Below are positions 44,295 through 54,596 of a stretch of DNA of 64,000 nt, one piece after another. Below the pieces are notes generated by a model. The model saw nothing but the letters and a program-made list of their open reading frames with translations, searched no databases and was not told the origin of the DNA. Both the position numbers and the translations under genes were made by a program. This DNA comes from Proteiniphilum sp964484665 (GTDB taxonomy: Bacteria > Bacteroidota > Bacteroidia > Bacteroidales > Dysgonomonadaceae). Where the stretch lies: contig CAZAFR010000004.1 of the NCBI GenBank assembly GCA_964484665.1, forward strand, positions 14,875 through 78,874. The letters run 5' to 3'. The number at the start of each line of letters is the position of its first letter. Position 1 is the first letter of the stretch.

Positions 44295-45344
44295 TTATTT
44301 TTGTTCTTTTAATGCTTCGTAAATCAATCCTTCAAGCTCTTCAGCCAGTTCCGGATTGTCTCTTACAGCTATTTTGGCTGCATCGCGACCCTGCCCGAGC
44401 TTAGAGTCTTTATAGCTATACCAGGATCCGCTCTTTTTTATGATATCTAATTCGGAAGCTATGTCGACTATCTCTCCTGTTTTGGAAATCCCTTCGCCAT
44501 ACATTATATCAAATTCTGCTTTTCTGAAAGGAGGAGCAACTTTGTTTTTAACCACTCTAACTCGTGTTGGTTTGCCTATTTGTACATCACCATCTTTTAT
44601 TGGGGTGCCATTACTACGTATGTCCAGGCGGACTGATGAATAGAATTTTAAAGCATTTCCACCTGTTGTAGTTTCCGGGTTCCCAAACATTATGCCGATC
44701 TTTTCACGTAGCTGATTAATAAAAATACAGGTAGTATTGGTTTTACTGATTGCGGAAGTAAGTTTACGTAATGCTTGCGACATAAGGCGAGCCTGCAAAC
44801 CAACACTGGCATCTCCCATTTCTCCTTCAAGTTCTTTCCGGGGTGTTAGAGCTGCAACTGAGTCTATAACAATGATATCTACAGCTGCAGAACGGATTAG
44901 CTGTTCTGCTATCTCAAGAGCTTCTTCTCCGCTGCTTGGCTGAGAAATTAGAAGTTCATCTGTGTTAACACCTAGCTTCTCTGCATAGAAACGATCAAAT
45001 GCGTTCTCAGCATCAATAAATGCTGCTACACCACCTGTCTTTTGTGCTTCTGCAATAGCATGAATGGCTAATGTGGTTTTACCTGATGATTCGGGTCCAT
45101 AAATTTCAATTACGCGACCTCTTGGATAACCACCAACGCCGAGTGCAATATTGAGAGTGATTGAGCCAGATGAGATAACGGGAATTTCTTCCACTTTCTC
45201 ATCTCCCATTTTCATAATAGAGCCTTTGCCGTAAGTTTTCTCAATCTTATCCATTGCGGCGCGCAGAGCTTTCAGTTTTTCACTGTTATTTTCAGTAGTC
45301 TTCTCTGTGTTTTTCTTGCTCTTGTTTTCTTTTTCTTCAGCCAT
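44295..45344 (-). CDS. recA: RecA recombinase
   Basis: 349 residues. Homologous recombination and SOS co-protease. A Lys/Glu-rich N-terminal tail of about 22 residues precedes the core. Walker A GPESSGKTT at 83-91; the runs IIVIDSVAAL, NQLREKIGIMFGNPE and GNALKFY are intact. Monocistronic, with a hairpin terminator downstream. No LexA-type box is known to me for this group. Confidence 0.97.
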   Translation of the reverse strand: MAEEKENKSKKNTEKTTENNSEKLKALRAAMDKIEKTYGKGSIMKMGDEKVEEIPVISSGSITLNIALGVGGYPRGRVIEIYGPESSGKTTLAIHAIAEAQKTGGVAAFIDAENAFDRFYAEKLGVNTDELLISQPSSGEEALEIAEQLIRSAAVDIIVIDSVAALTPRKELEGEMGDASVGLQARLMSQALRKLTSAISKTNTTCIFINQLREKIGIMFGNPETTTGGNALKFYSSVRLDIRSNGTPIKDGDVQIGKPTRVRVVKNKVAPPFRKAEFDIMYGEGISKTGEIVDIASELDIIKKSGSWYSYKDSKLGQGRDAAKIAVRDNPELAEELEGLIYEALKEQK

Positions 45345-45414
45345 AACTCTATATTTTTGTTTACTTATTTATAATTAGTATTTTTCTTTAATTCTTTATT
45401 AAATTGTTCGTGAT

Positions 45415-45464
45415 ACTCTCAATGTGTTGCTCCTACTGTTCTTCAATAAATATCTATTGAGAGT
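45415..45464. repeat. spaced inverted repeat upstream of recA
   Basis: ACTCTCAAT (45415-45423) and ATTGAGAGT (45456-45464) pair perfectly with a 32-base spacer, 71-120 bases before recA and 87 after dprA. It could be a leader stem or protein site. No T run follows in either direction. Confidence 0.4.
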
Positions 45465-45550
45465 TTTAAACCATTTTTGTCTACTGGCAAGACTTCCTTT
45501 ACAGAGGTCTTAAAATATTATTGATTGCTATCTCAAAGATATGAAAAAAA

Positions 45551-46657
45551 TCATGTTATTTTATACATACCTCCCGGAAGAGCTGTTACAAGATTTTTCA
45601 TTTCTAACTCTAAAAGTGTCATTAATAGCTCTGAGAGTGGAATATTTAATTCTATTGCAAGATTATTCAACTGCTTAGGATTATCTCTATTTAGTATATT
45701 GTAAACATTTTTTTCTTCAGATGTCAGTTCAGGAAATAACTCAGTCTGCTTGGGAAGTGCTTTTTTTTCATTTGCTTCCCATCCCATTTGAGAAATGAAA
45801 CTCTCGGTATTCTGAAGTAATAACGCTTTGTTTGCCGAAATCAACTGATTACAACCGTATGACATTTTATCATGTATCCTACCCGGAAGCGCAAAAACCT
45901 CTCTAAAATATGAGTTGGCAATGTCTGCTGTTATGAGTGAGCCTCCCTTAGTACCAGATTCCATTACAATAGTAGCATCAGCCATGCCTGCAACGATACG
46001 GTTACGTTTAACAAAATTGTGGCCATCGGGGTTAGTTCCACTTGGATATTCGGTAAGAAGCGCCCCATGTTCTGTTAACTCAATTGCTGTCTGACGATGA
46101 ACGTAAGGATAAATGCGGTCGAGTCCATGTCCTAGTACAGCTACGGTGGACAATCCATTTTCTAATGCAGCTCTGTGAGCGCAAATATCTATTCCATAAG
46201 CTAAGCCACTTATGATTTGTACATCAGGAAATCTGGAAGAGATATCTTTAATAAACTCTCTGCAGAAATCGTTCCCATATCTTGTGGAATTACGAGTGCC
46301 AACTATGCTGATTACTTTTTCTCTATTAAAATTAACTTCACCCTTTGCATACATCACGATGGGCGCATCTATACAGTTAACAAGTCTTTGTGGATAGTCC
46401 TTGTCGGTAAAGAAAATGAGATGTAGATTGTTTTTTGTAACGAATTCTAATTCTTTTTCGGCTCTTCTTAAAACTTCCGGATTCCTAATTTCGGATATAA
46501 GTTGTTTTGAAATATGGGGAATGGTTTCTAAATTTGATAAGTCCCCTTTAAAAATTGCTTCTTCGTCACCTATATACTCCATTAAATTATGGGCATGAAT
46601 AACACCCACACCTTTTATCTGTGTGAGCGCAACTTGGTATAACGATTTATCTGTCAA
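45551..46657 (-). CDS. dprA: DNA processing protein DprA
   Basis: 368 residues. Loads RecA on incoming single-stranded DNA in natural transformation. Start is TTG at 46657: the first residues YQVALTQIKGVGVIHAHNL are the conserved N-terminal helix-hairpin region and no ATG lies before them. The Rossmann-like core has GTRNSTRYG, ISGLAYGIDICAH, AVLGHGLDRIYP and GGSLITA. The C-terminal 60 residues are a winged helix. It reads toward recA, 206 bases away. Confidence 0.93.
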   Translation of the reverse strand: MTDKSLYQVALTQIKGVGVIHAHNLMEYIGDEEAIFKGDLSNLETIPHISKQLISEIRNPEVLRRAEKELEFVTKNNLHLIFFTDKDYPQRLVNCIDAPIVMYAKGEVNFNREKVISIVGTRNSTRYGNDFCREFIKDISSRFPDVQIISGLAYGIDICAHRAALENGLSTVAVLGHGLDRIYPYVHRQTAIELTEHGALLTEYPSGTNPDGHNFVKRNRIVAGMADATIVMESGTKGGSLITADIANSYFREVFALPGRIHDKMSYGCNQLISANKALLLQNTESFISQMGWEANEKKALPKQTELFPELTSEEKNVYNILNRDNPKQLNNLAIELNIPLSELLMTLLELEMKNLVTALPGGMYKIT

Positions 46658-46742
46658 TTTTTTGTTGTCAGTTATTTATTATATGTGAGCTGCTATTAAT
46701 CTTCTCCTCCTTTAATCAAGCTAATAACAATTTCCTGTATAA

Positions 46743-47147
46743 TTATATAAAGTCTGCAAATGCTTTGTCAAAAACTTCGGGTTCAGAAAGTTTACCGTTT
46801 ATAACGTTAACAACCTCAATTTTTGCTTTTGCACAGAGAACATTATCGGGGATACGAATAATATCTTGATGAAAAATATACTTTATATTTACTTTCTCTA
46901 GTCGTGTAATAGTGCATTTGAATCTGTCCATTCCTAAAAGTGGAACTTTATAACGGATTTGTACACTCGAAACGACTGCATCTATACCTTGCAAGTGAAG
47001 ATCATAGAAGTTAAGTCCTGATTTTTCGAGGAATTCATGACGGGCTACTTCAAAATAGTGTTGGTAATTGGCATTATTTACATGACCCTGTGAATCACAT
47101 TCATAATCGCGCACTTTAAATTCCCACTCAAATATTGGTTTAGACAC
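46743..47147 (-). CDS. acyl-CoA thioesterase (4HBT hotdog)
   Basis: 134 residues with a GTG start. The run VRDYECDSQGHVNNANYQHYFEVAR is the hotdog thioesterase motif of the YbgC/FadM group, with the catalytic Asp. Substrate (acyl-CoA chain length) cannot be read from sequence. Between dprA and purL, 65 bases after purL. Confidence 0.88.
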   Translation of the reverse strand: MSKPIFEWEFKVRDYECDSQGHVNNANYQHYFEVARHEFLEKSGLNFYDLHLQGIDAVVSSVQIRYKVPLLGMDRFKCTITRLEKVNIKYIFHQDIIRIPDNVLCAKAKIEVVNVINGKLSEPEVFDKAFADFI

Positions 47148-47212
47148 GTTTTATTTTTTACTAAGTTAATTATAATTCGTAATAAGTGCAAGAGAAAAAA
47201 ATACTGCTCTGC

Positions 47213-50200
47213 TTAATGTGCTAATAGCCATTTTTTAGCATTAACAAAAGCTTCCATCCATGGAGTAACATCATGTTTTCTATAAGCAAAAGGATAATAA
47301 GCATTTTGCCAAGGGAATATTGTTCGTTCCAAATGCGGCATCATAGCTAAGTGACGACCGTCTTTTGAACATACCGCTGCAGCAGAATAGTCAGATCCGT
47401 TTGGATTACCCGGATATTCATCATAAAGGAATTTTGCGGCGATATTATAGAACGACTCATCTTCAGGTAATGAGAAACGCCCCTCGCCATGTGCAACCCA
47501 AACGCCTAATTTGGTCCCTTCCAGAGATTTTAACATAACAGATTCATTCTTTGGAATTTCAATACTTACAAACGTAGATTCAAACTTTTCTGAAGAGTTG
47601 GGTTGCATTTTTGGATGTTGATCACCAAGTTCCGGGAAAATAAGTCCCATTTCCATTAATAACTGACATCCGTTGCAAACGCCGAGGCTCAGAGTATCTT
47701 CTCTTGCAAAGAAATTTTGTAGTGCCAATTTAGCTTTTTCATTATATTTAAATCCGCCTGCCCAGCCTTTTGCAGAACCAAATACATCTGAATTTGAGAA
47801 GCCACCGCAGAATACTGCCATTTGAACATCTTCAAGTGTTTCTCTACCAGAAGTGAGGTCGGTCATATGAACATCTTTCACATCAAACCCTGCTAAGAAC
47901 AAGGAATATGCCATTTCACGTTCACCATTAGTGCCTTTTTCACGAATGATGGCAGCAGTTACTCCTGATTTTTCTTTTCGATTTGGATTTAGTCCAATAT
48001 CTTCCATTTTTCCTGTAAAATCAGGCCTAAAATCAAACTGGAGCGGTTGTTTGCTGTAATTGTTGAATCTTAAACTAGCATGATTAGAACCACTTTGTTT
48101 CTGATCTAGCAGATAAGATGTGTGATACCAAACATTTCGAAGCTTATCAATATCAAATTCTTGGTTGAAACCATCCTTAACTATAACCAGTTTACGATCT
48201 TCTATTGGTCGGGCAATTATTGCAAACCCTAAACCATAATCTTGCAATATTTTCTCAACAAGTCTATGATGTTTCACCTGAATCAACACTCCAGGGTTTT
48301 CAGAAAAAAGAATTTTTATAATATCTGAATTTCTGATCTTATCAAGTCGAGCTTCTAATCCCCCCTTAGGATTAGCAAAACACATCTCGAGCATAGTAGT
48401 GATCATACCTCCTGCTGAAACATCATGTCCTGCGATGATTAAACCTCTATTTACCAGTTCCTGAACTGCAGCAAATGCATTTTTGAAATACTCGGCATCA
48501 GTAACGCTAGGTGCTTCATCACCAATCTTACTCATTGTCTGCGCAAATGCAGAACCACCAAGCTTAAATGTGTCAAATGAGAAATCAATATAATAGATAT
48601 ATGTTCCTTTAATGTAAGCTAATACAGGTGATACTATCTTACGAATATTATCTACTTCTGCTGCTGCTGAAATAATCACAGTTCCGGGAGAGTAAACTTT
48701 GTCATCGTCATATTGTTGAGTCATTGATAATGAGTCTTTTCCGGTGGGGATATTGATACCCAAATCACAAACAAAATCGGAACAGGCTTCTACTGCTTTA
48801 TAAAGTCGGGCATCTTCTCCCGGATTTTTACATGGCCACATCCAGTTGGCACTCAGAGAAACGCTTTGGATACCGTTTGTTAGTGGAGCAAAAACAATAT
48901 TTGTCAATGCTTCAGCTACAGCCATAATAGAGCCGGCAGCCGGATCTATCAAAGCTACTTGAGGCGCATGCCCAATAGATGTTGCAATACCGGCACGACC
49001 TCTGTAATCAAGAGCTACAGCTCCGCAATCGCTTAGAGGAAGTTGGATTTCACCCTGGCATTGCTGACGTGCAATTTTACCGCTTACAGATCTGTCTACT
49101 TTGTTGGTAAGCCAGTCTTTACAGGCTACTGATTCAAGTTTTAAAACATTTTCAATATATTCTTCCAGTTTTTCGATATTATATTCAGGAGAACTGTATT
49201 CTTTGGTAATTGTAACATCATTCATTACTGTTTCAGGCGTTTTACCAAAAAAGTCACCCAAATTCATATCTATTGGTTTCACACCATCAGGTTGTGTGAA
49301 CGTCAGCTTCATGTCACCGGTGGTTTCGCCCACCACATAAAAAGGAGCTTGTTCCCGGGATGCAATTAGCTCTATTTTATCTATATCTTGTTGATCTATC
49401 AGAAGTCCCATACGCTCCTGACTCTCATTTCCAATTATCTCTTTTGCTGAAAGTGTTTCATCACCAATAGGTAGTTTGTCAATTTCGATAACTCCACCTG
49501 TGGTTTCTACGATTTCTGAAAGACAGTTTAGATGACCACCTGCGCCATGATCATGAATAGACACTATTGGATTATCTTTAGATTCTACAAGAGAGCGAAT
49601 TACATTTGAAACACGTTTTTGCATTTCGGGATTTGCTCTTTGAATTGCATTTAGTTCGATGCCTTCAGAATATTCACCTGTATTTACTGATGAAACAGCG
49701 CCACCGCCCATCCCGATTCTGTAATTATCACCACCTAAAACTACAATTTTATTTCCCTTTTCAGGTTGCCCTTTTTTTGCATCGCGTTTATTTGTATATC
49801 CTACACCTCCGGCAAGCATTATTACTTTGTCGTAGCCATATTTTTCATCGTTTTCGTCGTGTTCGAGAGTAAGCACCGAACCACAAATCAGTGGTTGTCC
49901 ATATTTATTGCCAAAGTCTGAAGCGCCGTTTGATGCTTTTATAAGTATTTGCTCAGGTGATTGGTATAGCCAGTTGCGTGGTGAAAGTGTTTGCTCCCAT
50001 GGTCGTCCATCTTCTAGACGAGGGTAGGAAGTCATATAAACAGCTGTACCTGCTAAGGGTAATGACCCCTTTCCACCGGCCAGTCTGTCACGAATCTCAC
50101 CTCCTGTACCTGTTGATGCTCCATTGAATGGTTCAACCGTTGTAGGAAAGTTATGAGTTTCAGCTTTAAGCGATAAGACGCTCTCTATCTCTTTTGTTAT

Positions 50201-50902
50201 AAAAAAATCAGGTCTATCACCACTTGCCGGAACAAACTGTTCTATATTTGGCCCTTGTATAAATGCAACATTATCTTTATATGCCGAAATAAGAGCATTT
50301 GTATTAACTGCTGAGGTTTTCTTTATTAATTGAAAGAGAGACATTTCTTTTTCTTCACCATCAATAATAAATTTGCCATTGAATATTTTGTGACGGCAAT
50401 GTTCTGAGTTAACTTGCGAGAAGCCAAAAACTTCGCTGTCTGTAAGTCTACGTCCCATCTTTTTGCTAACACTGTTAAGATAGTCGATTTCATCAATGCT
50501 CATGGCCAGTCCTTCGGTTTGATTATATGCATTAATATCATCAATATAAATTATACTCGCCGATTTTCTATCGATCGAAAAAATTGATTGATCCAACAGC
50601 TCATATTTCCTTTGAAGCATAGGGTCAAAGTAAGAGTACTCATTATTAGAATCTGGAAAATATTCTTCGATTCGGGTTATCCCTTCGATTCCCATATTTC
50701 TAGTAATTTCAACAGCACAGGTGCTCCAAGGTGTAATCATTTCACGGCGTGGCCCAATATATGCCATATCTATTTTTTCAGTGTCAATCAACTCAGCTTC
50801 ACCGAATAGCCATGTGAGCTTATGCAGTGTTTCGGAAGTGAATGATTGTTCAGCTTCAACTGCTATTATACTTTTTGAGGGTGTTTTGAAAAAAGAAATC
50901 AT
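47213..50902 (-). CDS. purL: phosphoribosylformylglycinamidine synthase, large form
   Basis: 1229 residues, the single-chain form that combines the synthase with its glutaminase. Fourth step of purine synthesis. The N-terminal and AIR-synthase-like parts include GFSQVNSEHCRHKIFNG, KAETHNFPTTVEPF and STGTGGEIRDR. The C-terminal class I glutaminase has GVCNGCQLLMEMG with the nucleophile Cys, and His and Glu in VAHGEGRFS and MPHLERTIFP. Its TAACTTTG box (50952-50945) is divergent with the LysE gene. Confidence 0.96.
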   Translation of the reverse strand: MISFFKTPSKSIIAVEAEQSFTSETLHKLTWLFGEAELIDTEKIDMAYIGPRREMITPWSTCAVEITRNMGIEGITRIEEYFPDSNNEYSYFDPMLQRKYELLDQSIFSIDRKSASIIYIDDINAYNQTEGLAMSIDEIDYLNSVSKKMGRRLTDSEVFGFSQVNSEHCRHKIFNGKFIIDGEEKEMSLFQLIKKTSAVNTNALISAYKDNVAFIQGPNIEQFVPASGDRPDFFITKEIESVLSLKAETHNFPTTVEPFNGASTGTGGEIRDRLAGGKGSLPLAGTAVYMTSYPRLEDGRPWEQTLSPRNWLYQSPEQILIKASNGASDFGNKYGQPLICGSVLTLEHDENDEKYGYDKVIMLAGGVGYTNKRDAKKGQPEKGNKIVVLGGDNYRIGMGGGAVSSVNTGEYSEGIELNAIQRANPEMQKRVSNVIRSLVESKDNPIVSIHDHGAGGHLNCLSEIVETTGGVIEIDKLPIGDETLSAKEIIGNESQERMGLLIDQQDIDKIELIASREQAPFYVVGETTGDMKLTFTQPDGVKPIDMNLGDFFGKTPETVMNDVTITKEYSSPEYNIEKLEEYIENVLKLESVACKDWLTNKVDRSVSGKIARQQCQGEIQLPLSDCGAVALDYRGRAGIATSIGHAPQVALIDPAAGSIMAVAEALTNIVFAPLTNGIQSVSLSANWMWPCKNPGEDARLYKAVEACSDFVCDLGINIPTGKDSLSMTQQYDDDKVYSPGTVIISAAAEVDNIRKIVSPVLAYIKGTYIYYIDFSFDTFKLGGSAFAQTMSKIGDEAPSVTDAEYFKNAFAAVQELVNRGLIIAGHDVSAGGMITTMLEMCFANPKGGLEARLDKIRNSDIIKILFSENPGVLIQVKHHRLVEKILQDYGLGFAIIARPIEDRKLVIVKDGFNQEFDIDKLRNVWYHTSYLLDQKQSGSNHASLRFNNYSKQPLQFDFRPDFTGKMEDIGLNPNRKEKSGVTAAIIREKGTNGEREMAYSLFLAGFDVKDVHMTDLTSGRETLEDVQMAVFCGGFSNSDVFGSAKGWAGGFKYNEKAKLALQNFFAREDTLSLGVCNGCQLLMEMGLIFPELGDQHPKMQPNSSEKFESTFVSIEIPKNESVMLKSLEGTKLGVWVAHGEGRFSLPEDESFYNIAAKFLYDEYPGNPNGSDYSAAAVCSKDGRHLAMMPHLERTIFPWQNAYYPFAYRKHDVTPWMEAFVNAKKWLLAH

Positions 50903-50944
50903 ATCTCAGTTTTTTGATCGATATATATATATTGAATTAAAGCA

Positions 50945-50952
50945 CAAAGTTA
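50945..50952 (-). promoter_or_regulatory. candidate -7 box for purL
   Basis: TAACTTTG on the minus strand; transcript start near 50941, about 39 bases before the ATG. No clear -33. No PurR box or purine riboswitch is visible in the leader. Confidence 0.4.
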
Positions 50953-50988
50953 CAAAAAAGAGTGATATAATCAGATAGCAATATTCAT

Positions 50989-51019
50989 TTTGTCTTTTTT
51001 GATAATGGATGTATCTTTG
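50989..51019 (+). promoter_or_regulatory. promoter for the LysE-family gene
   Basis: TTTG (50989-50992), 19 bases, TATCTTTG (51012-51019): exact consensus. Leader of about 25 bases. Confidence 0.65.
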
Positions 51020-51047
51020 CATAAAATGACTAAGCTATATTTTTTAT

Positions 51048-51689
51048 ATGCTGGAGACCGCTGCTAAAGGATTTTTAATCGGATTTCTTGTTTCTTCGCC
51101 AATGGGGCCGATAAATATGCTTACTATTCAAAGAACCCTTAATCGTGGTAGATGGCATGGTTTTGTAACAGGTTTGGGCGCTACGATATGTGATTTCGTT
51201 TATGCACTTATCACAATTATTGGTATCAGCTTTATCTCTAATTTTCTTACAGATAATGAAATATTATTACAGATACTCGGAAGTATCATATTGATATTTT
51301 TTGGGATTGGTGTTTTTGCATCTAATCCTTTAAAAAAATGGACGCCATCTTATACACCCGTAGGAACCAGATATTTAAAAGATTTTTTTTCATCATTTCT
51401 TCTAACATTTTCAAATGTTGCTATTATTCTTGTTTTAATAGGACTGTTTACAAGATTCTCCTTTAATCCGGCAGAAGAAGGATTGTTAGCAATTTTTGTT
51501 GGAATGGCAGGGTTTGTTACAGCTGCTATTTTATGGTGGTTTTCTTTGGCTACTGCGGTCTCTCGTCTGCGAAAGAGGATTAGTCGAAAAGGATTGGTTT
51601 ATCTTAACAAGATAATTGGAACATTATTTATTATAATCGGTATTGGTGGGATTATAATATCTTTATTTCCCAACGACATACATTTTTAA
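51048..51689 (+). CDS. LysE-family amino acid exporter
   Basis: 213 residues with six membrane segments. The opening GFLIGFLVSSPMGPINMLTIQRTL is the LysE/RhtB signature with the conserved Pro-x-Gly-Pro region. Exports amino acids or related small molecules; the exact one cannot be told. A consensus promoter precedes it. Convergent with the phosphodiesterase gene. Confidence 0.87.
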   Translation: MLETAAKGFLIGFLVSSPMGPINMLTIQRTLNRGRWHGFVTGLGATICDFVYALITIIGISFISNFLTDNEILLQILGSIILIFFGIGVFASNPLKKWTPSYTPVGTRYLKDFFSSFLLTFSNVAIILVLIGLFTRFSFNPAEEGLLAIFVGMAGFVTAAILWWFSLATAVSRLRKRISRKGLVYLNKIIGTLFIIIGIGGIIISLFPNDIHF

Positions 51690-51713
51690 CGTATAATAAG
51701 TGCAATTATTTAC

Positions 51714-52202
51714 TTACCTGAGTTCAATAACTTCCAGATCTTTTATATTACCATTGTCAAGTACGAACCGTAAAATTGTACGTACTTTATGAAATCCGTA
51801 TAAACCTGCTGCACCTGGATTCATATGTAGACATTGAAGCTTTTTATCATACATCACCTTTAGAATATGTGAATGACCTGAGATGAATAGTTTCGGAGGG
51901 TTAGAATACAGCTGTGAACGGATTGAAGGGTCGTAATGATTGGGATAACCTCCTATATGAGTTATCATGATATCAACATTTTCTAATGTGAAACGTAGTA
52001 TCTCGGGATAGATGTTGCGTATTTTATAATCATCAATATTACCAAAAACTGCCCTGAATGTTTTAAATTTCTCAAACCGATCGACAAGTTCCATGGAACC
52101 AATATCACCTGCATGCCATACTTCATCACACTCTTCGAAGTATACTTCGAATTTATCATCCCAAAATCCGTGGGTGTCAGACAGAAGCCCGATTTTTTTC
52201 AT
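51714..52202 (-). CDS. YfcE/MJ0936-type phosphodiesterase
   Basis: 162 residues. A small calcineurin-like metallophosphoesterase with all five metal-binding motifs: SDTHG, WHAGDIG, GNIDD, THIGG and GHSHILK. The family cleaves phosphodiesters in vitro; its cell role is not settled. A promoter-like pair lies about 26-55 bases upstream. Confidence 0.9.
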   Translation of the reverse strand: MKKIGLLSDTHGFWDDKFEVYFEECDEVWHAGDIGSMELVDRFEKFKTFRAVFGNIDDYKIRNIYPEILRFTLENVDIMITHIGGYPNHYDPSIRSQLYSNPPKLFISGHSHILKVMYDKKLQCLHMNPGAAGLYGFHKVRTILRFVLDNGNIKDLEVIELR

Positions 52203-52227
52203 AACTATCTTTAATCACGTTTGCCTG

Positions 52228-52257
52228 CAAAGATAATTTTTTTAAATAAAGTTCAAT
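52228..52257 (-). promoter_or_regulatory. candidate promoter for the phosphodiesterase gene
   Basis: On the minus strand ATTG (52257-52254), 18 bases, then TATCTTTG (52235-52228). Transcript start near 52224. Confidence 0.45.
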
Positions 52258-52327
52258 ACTTAACAGCTATCTAAATGGTTTGTATGCGGAAATATTGTCA
52301 AAATGTCTTTTATTCAAACAAACTTCG

Positions 52328-52335
52328 TATTTTTG
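52328..52335 (+). promoter_or_regulatory. candidate -7 box deciding the ppk start
   Basis: TATTTTTG, ending 32 bases before the ATG at 52368. It lies inside the longer upstream reading frame from 52275, so it supports the later start. Confidence 0.4.
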
Positions 52336-52367
52336 AGTTTAAATTAAAGTATACAATCCCCTTTACA

Positions 52368-54440
52368 ATGAAAAATAATCAATACTCTTATTTTAAACGC
52401 GATATAAGTTGGCTGTCGTTTAATTATCGTGTACTGCTCGAAGCAAAAGACGATCAGTTACCTGTTTATGAGCGTATTAAGTTTTTGTCAATTTATTCAT
52501 CAAATCTCGAAGAGTTCTATAAAATCAGGGTAAGCGGGTATCATAGCTCATTGCTTGAAAGTATTAATCACGATGAGACAGTTGAAGAAGCCCTTAAAAC
52601 CATTGTTCAAATTAATAATGAAGTTACCTCTCAAGAGAAAGAGTATCACAATATCTTTAATAATATGATTCTTCCTGAGTTGAAGAAAAACGGTATTGTG
52701 TTATATCAAACTCACGAAGCCAAAGACTTTCACAAAAGTCATATTGAAAAATATTTCAATGAAGAAGTCTTTCCTTATCTTCAGCCAATGATCATTCAGA
52801 AAGATGATATTCATTCGTTTATCCAGGATGGGCGCATATATCAGACTATTAGTCTGCTTAAAAAGAAAAAAAAGATAGAAGATGACCCTTCTAATTACAC
52901 TTATGCAATAATGAAGATTCCATACACCAAGATTCCACGATTTATCGAGTTGCCTTCACATGGTGGTAATAATTACATAATGTTTATAGATGATGTTATC
53001 AAAGCCAACATGAAAAGTGTGTTTCCTGGGTATGATATTGTAGACTGTTTTAGTATTAAGATCTCACGTGATGCGGATTTTTCTCTTGAGGATGAAGATC
53101 AAAAGGATATAGCTGAGGAAATATTGAGAAAAGTGCGTAAGCGTAAAATTGGTGCTGTAACTCGATTTCAATATGATAAGGATATGCCTGATTATTTTCT
53201 TAAGTATCTCTGTGAAGCATATGAAATTGAGGCAGAGGAACTACTCCCTTCCGGACGTTATCTTAACTTGTCTGATCTTGCAGATCTTCCTAATCCTGTG
53301 GGAGATGCTCTTAAGCAAAAGTTGCCACAACCATTAAGAGTTCCTGAGCTGGAGTCAAATAATTCTGTTTTGCGTGTTTTAAGAAAACAAGACGTTTTAT
53401 TGCACTTCCCTTATCAGTCGTTTGATTATCTGCTTAGGTTTCTACTACAGGCTGCATTCGACCCAAAAGTAATAGAGATAAAAGTTACTCAATATCGGGT
53501 TGCTGAAAATTCAGCCGTAATTAATAGTTTGATTAGTGCTGCAAAAAATGGTAAAAAGGTGACAGTCTTTGTGGAACTTAAAGCTCGTTTTGATGAAGAA
53601 AATAATTATCTCTCTTCAGAACTTATGCAACAGGCGGGGGTAAAAATTATATACAGTCTGCCAGGATTAAAAGTTCATGCTAAATTGGCTTATGTTCGCA
53701 AACGTAGCAACGATCCCGATGACTCTACAAAAGGGTATGCATATCTGGGCACTGGAAATTTTAATGAAAAAACAGCACGGATATATTCTGATAAAGGTTT
53801 ACTGACATCCAACAAAGAGATTATCAAAGATATCGATGAAGTGTTTCGTGTACTCGAAGGGAAACCTCATACTTATGAATTTAATCATTTGTTGGTTACA
53901 CAGTTTAACATGCTATCCAAAATTTATTATTTGATAGAGCGTGAGATAGAGAACGTTAAGAGGGGTGGCAAAGGGTATATCATTCTTAAGATGAACAGTC
54001 TTGAAGATAAAGATATGATTAATGCACTTTATCGTGCAAGTGAAGGTGGCGTCAAAATTGATCTTATTATTCGTGGCATATGTTGCTTGATACCTAACCA
54101 GCCTTACAGCGAAAATATTACAATAACCAGAATAGTGGATGCTTATCTTGAACATGCACGGGTATGGTATTTCTTTAATGAAGGTGAAGAGAATGTGTTC
54201 CTTACTTCAGCCGATTGGATGCAGCGTAATTTGCATCGACGTATTGAAGTTGCTTTTCCAATATACGCAGTATCACTTAAAAAACAGATAATAGATATAC
54301 TAAAAATTCAGCTTTCTGATAATAAAAGTGCGGTGTGGGTAGATGAGAATCTGAATAATGTTTTTAAGCATAATGATAATCCGCCCGTTCGTGCTCAGAG
54401 TGCTATTTATGAATATCTTAAAAAGTCAACAGGTCAATAA
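52368..54440 (+). CDS. ppk: polyphosphate kinase 1
   Basis: 690 residues from the ATG at 52368, the usual family length; a longer in-frame start at 52275 adds 31 residues with no family match. Makes and breaks polyphosphate with ATP. The N-terminal domain opens RDISWLSFNYRVL. The phospholipase D-like catalytic halves contain LKVHAKLAYVRKR with the phosphorylated His (about H437) and HARVWYFFNEGEE in the second half. Convergent with rpoC. Confidence 0.95.
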   Translation: MKNNQYSYFKRDISWLSFNYRVLLEAKDDQLPVYERIKFLSIYSSNLEEFYKIRVSGYHSSLLESINHDETVEEALKTIVQINNEVTSQEKEYHNIFNNMILPELKKNGIVLYQTHEAKDFHKSHIEKYFNEEVFPYLQPMIIQKDDIHSFIQDGRIYQTISLLKKKKKIEDDPSNYTYAIMKIPYTKIPRFIELPSHGGNNYIMFIDDVIKANMKSVFPGYDIVDCFSIKISRDADFSLEDEDQKDIAEEILRKVRKRKIGAVTRFQYDKDMPDYFLKYLCEAYEIEAEELLPSGRYLNLSDLADLPNPVGDALKQKLPQPLRVPELESNNSVLRVLRKQDVLLHFPYQSFDYLLRFLLQAAFDPKVIEIKVTQYRVAENSAVINSLISAAKNGKKVTVFVELKARFDEENNYLSSELMQQAGVKIIYSLPGLKVHAKLAYVRKRSNDPDDSTKGYAYLGTGNFNEKTARIYSDKGLLTSNKEIIKDIDEVFRVLEGKPHTYEFNHLLVTQFNMLSKIYYLIEREIENVKRGGKGYIILKMNSLEDKDMINALYRASEGGVKIDLIIRGICCLIPNQPYSENITITRIVDAYLEHARVWYFFNEGEENVFLTSADWMQRNLHRRIEVAFPIYAVSLKKQIIDILKIQLSDNKSAVWVDENLNNVFKHNDNPPVRAQSAIYEYLKKSTGQ

Positions 54441-54596
54441 TATTTCATAATAAACTCTGTAACTATTATATTTATTGAAAGGTAAGTTTAATCAAAATAA
54501 TGAGGCTGTGTGCGTTTCACATTAATTTTTTCTTTTTCTTTCATTGATTCTTTTATTGTGTAACGCTATAGTAGGACAGAACAGTACAAATAAAAA

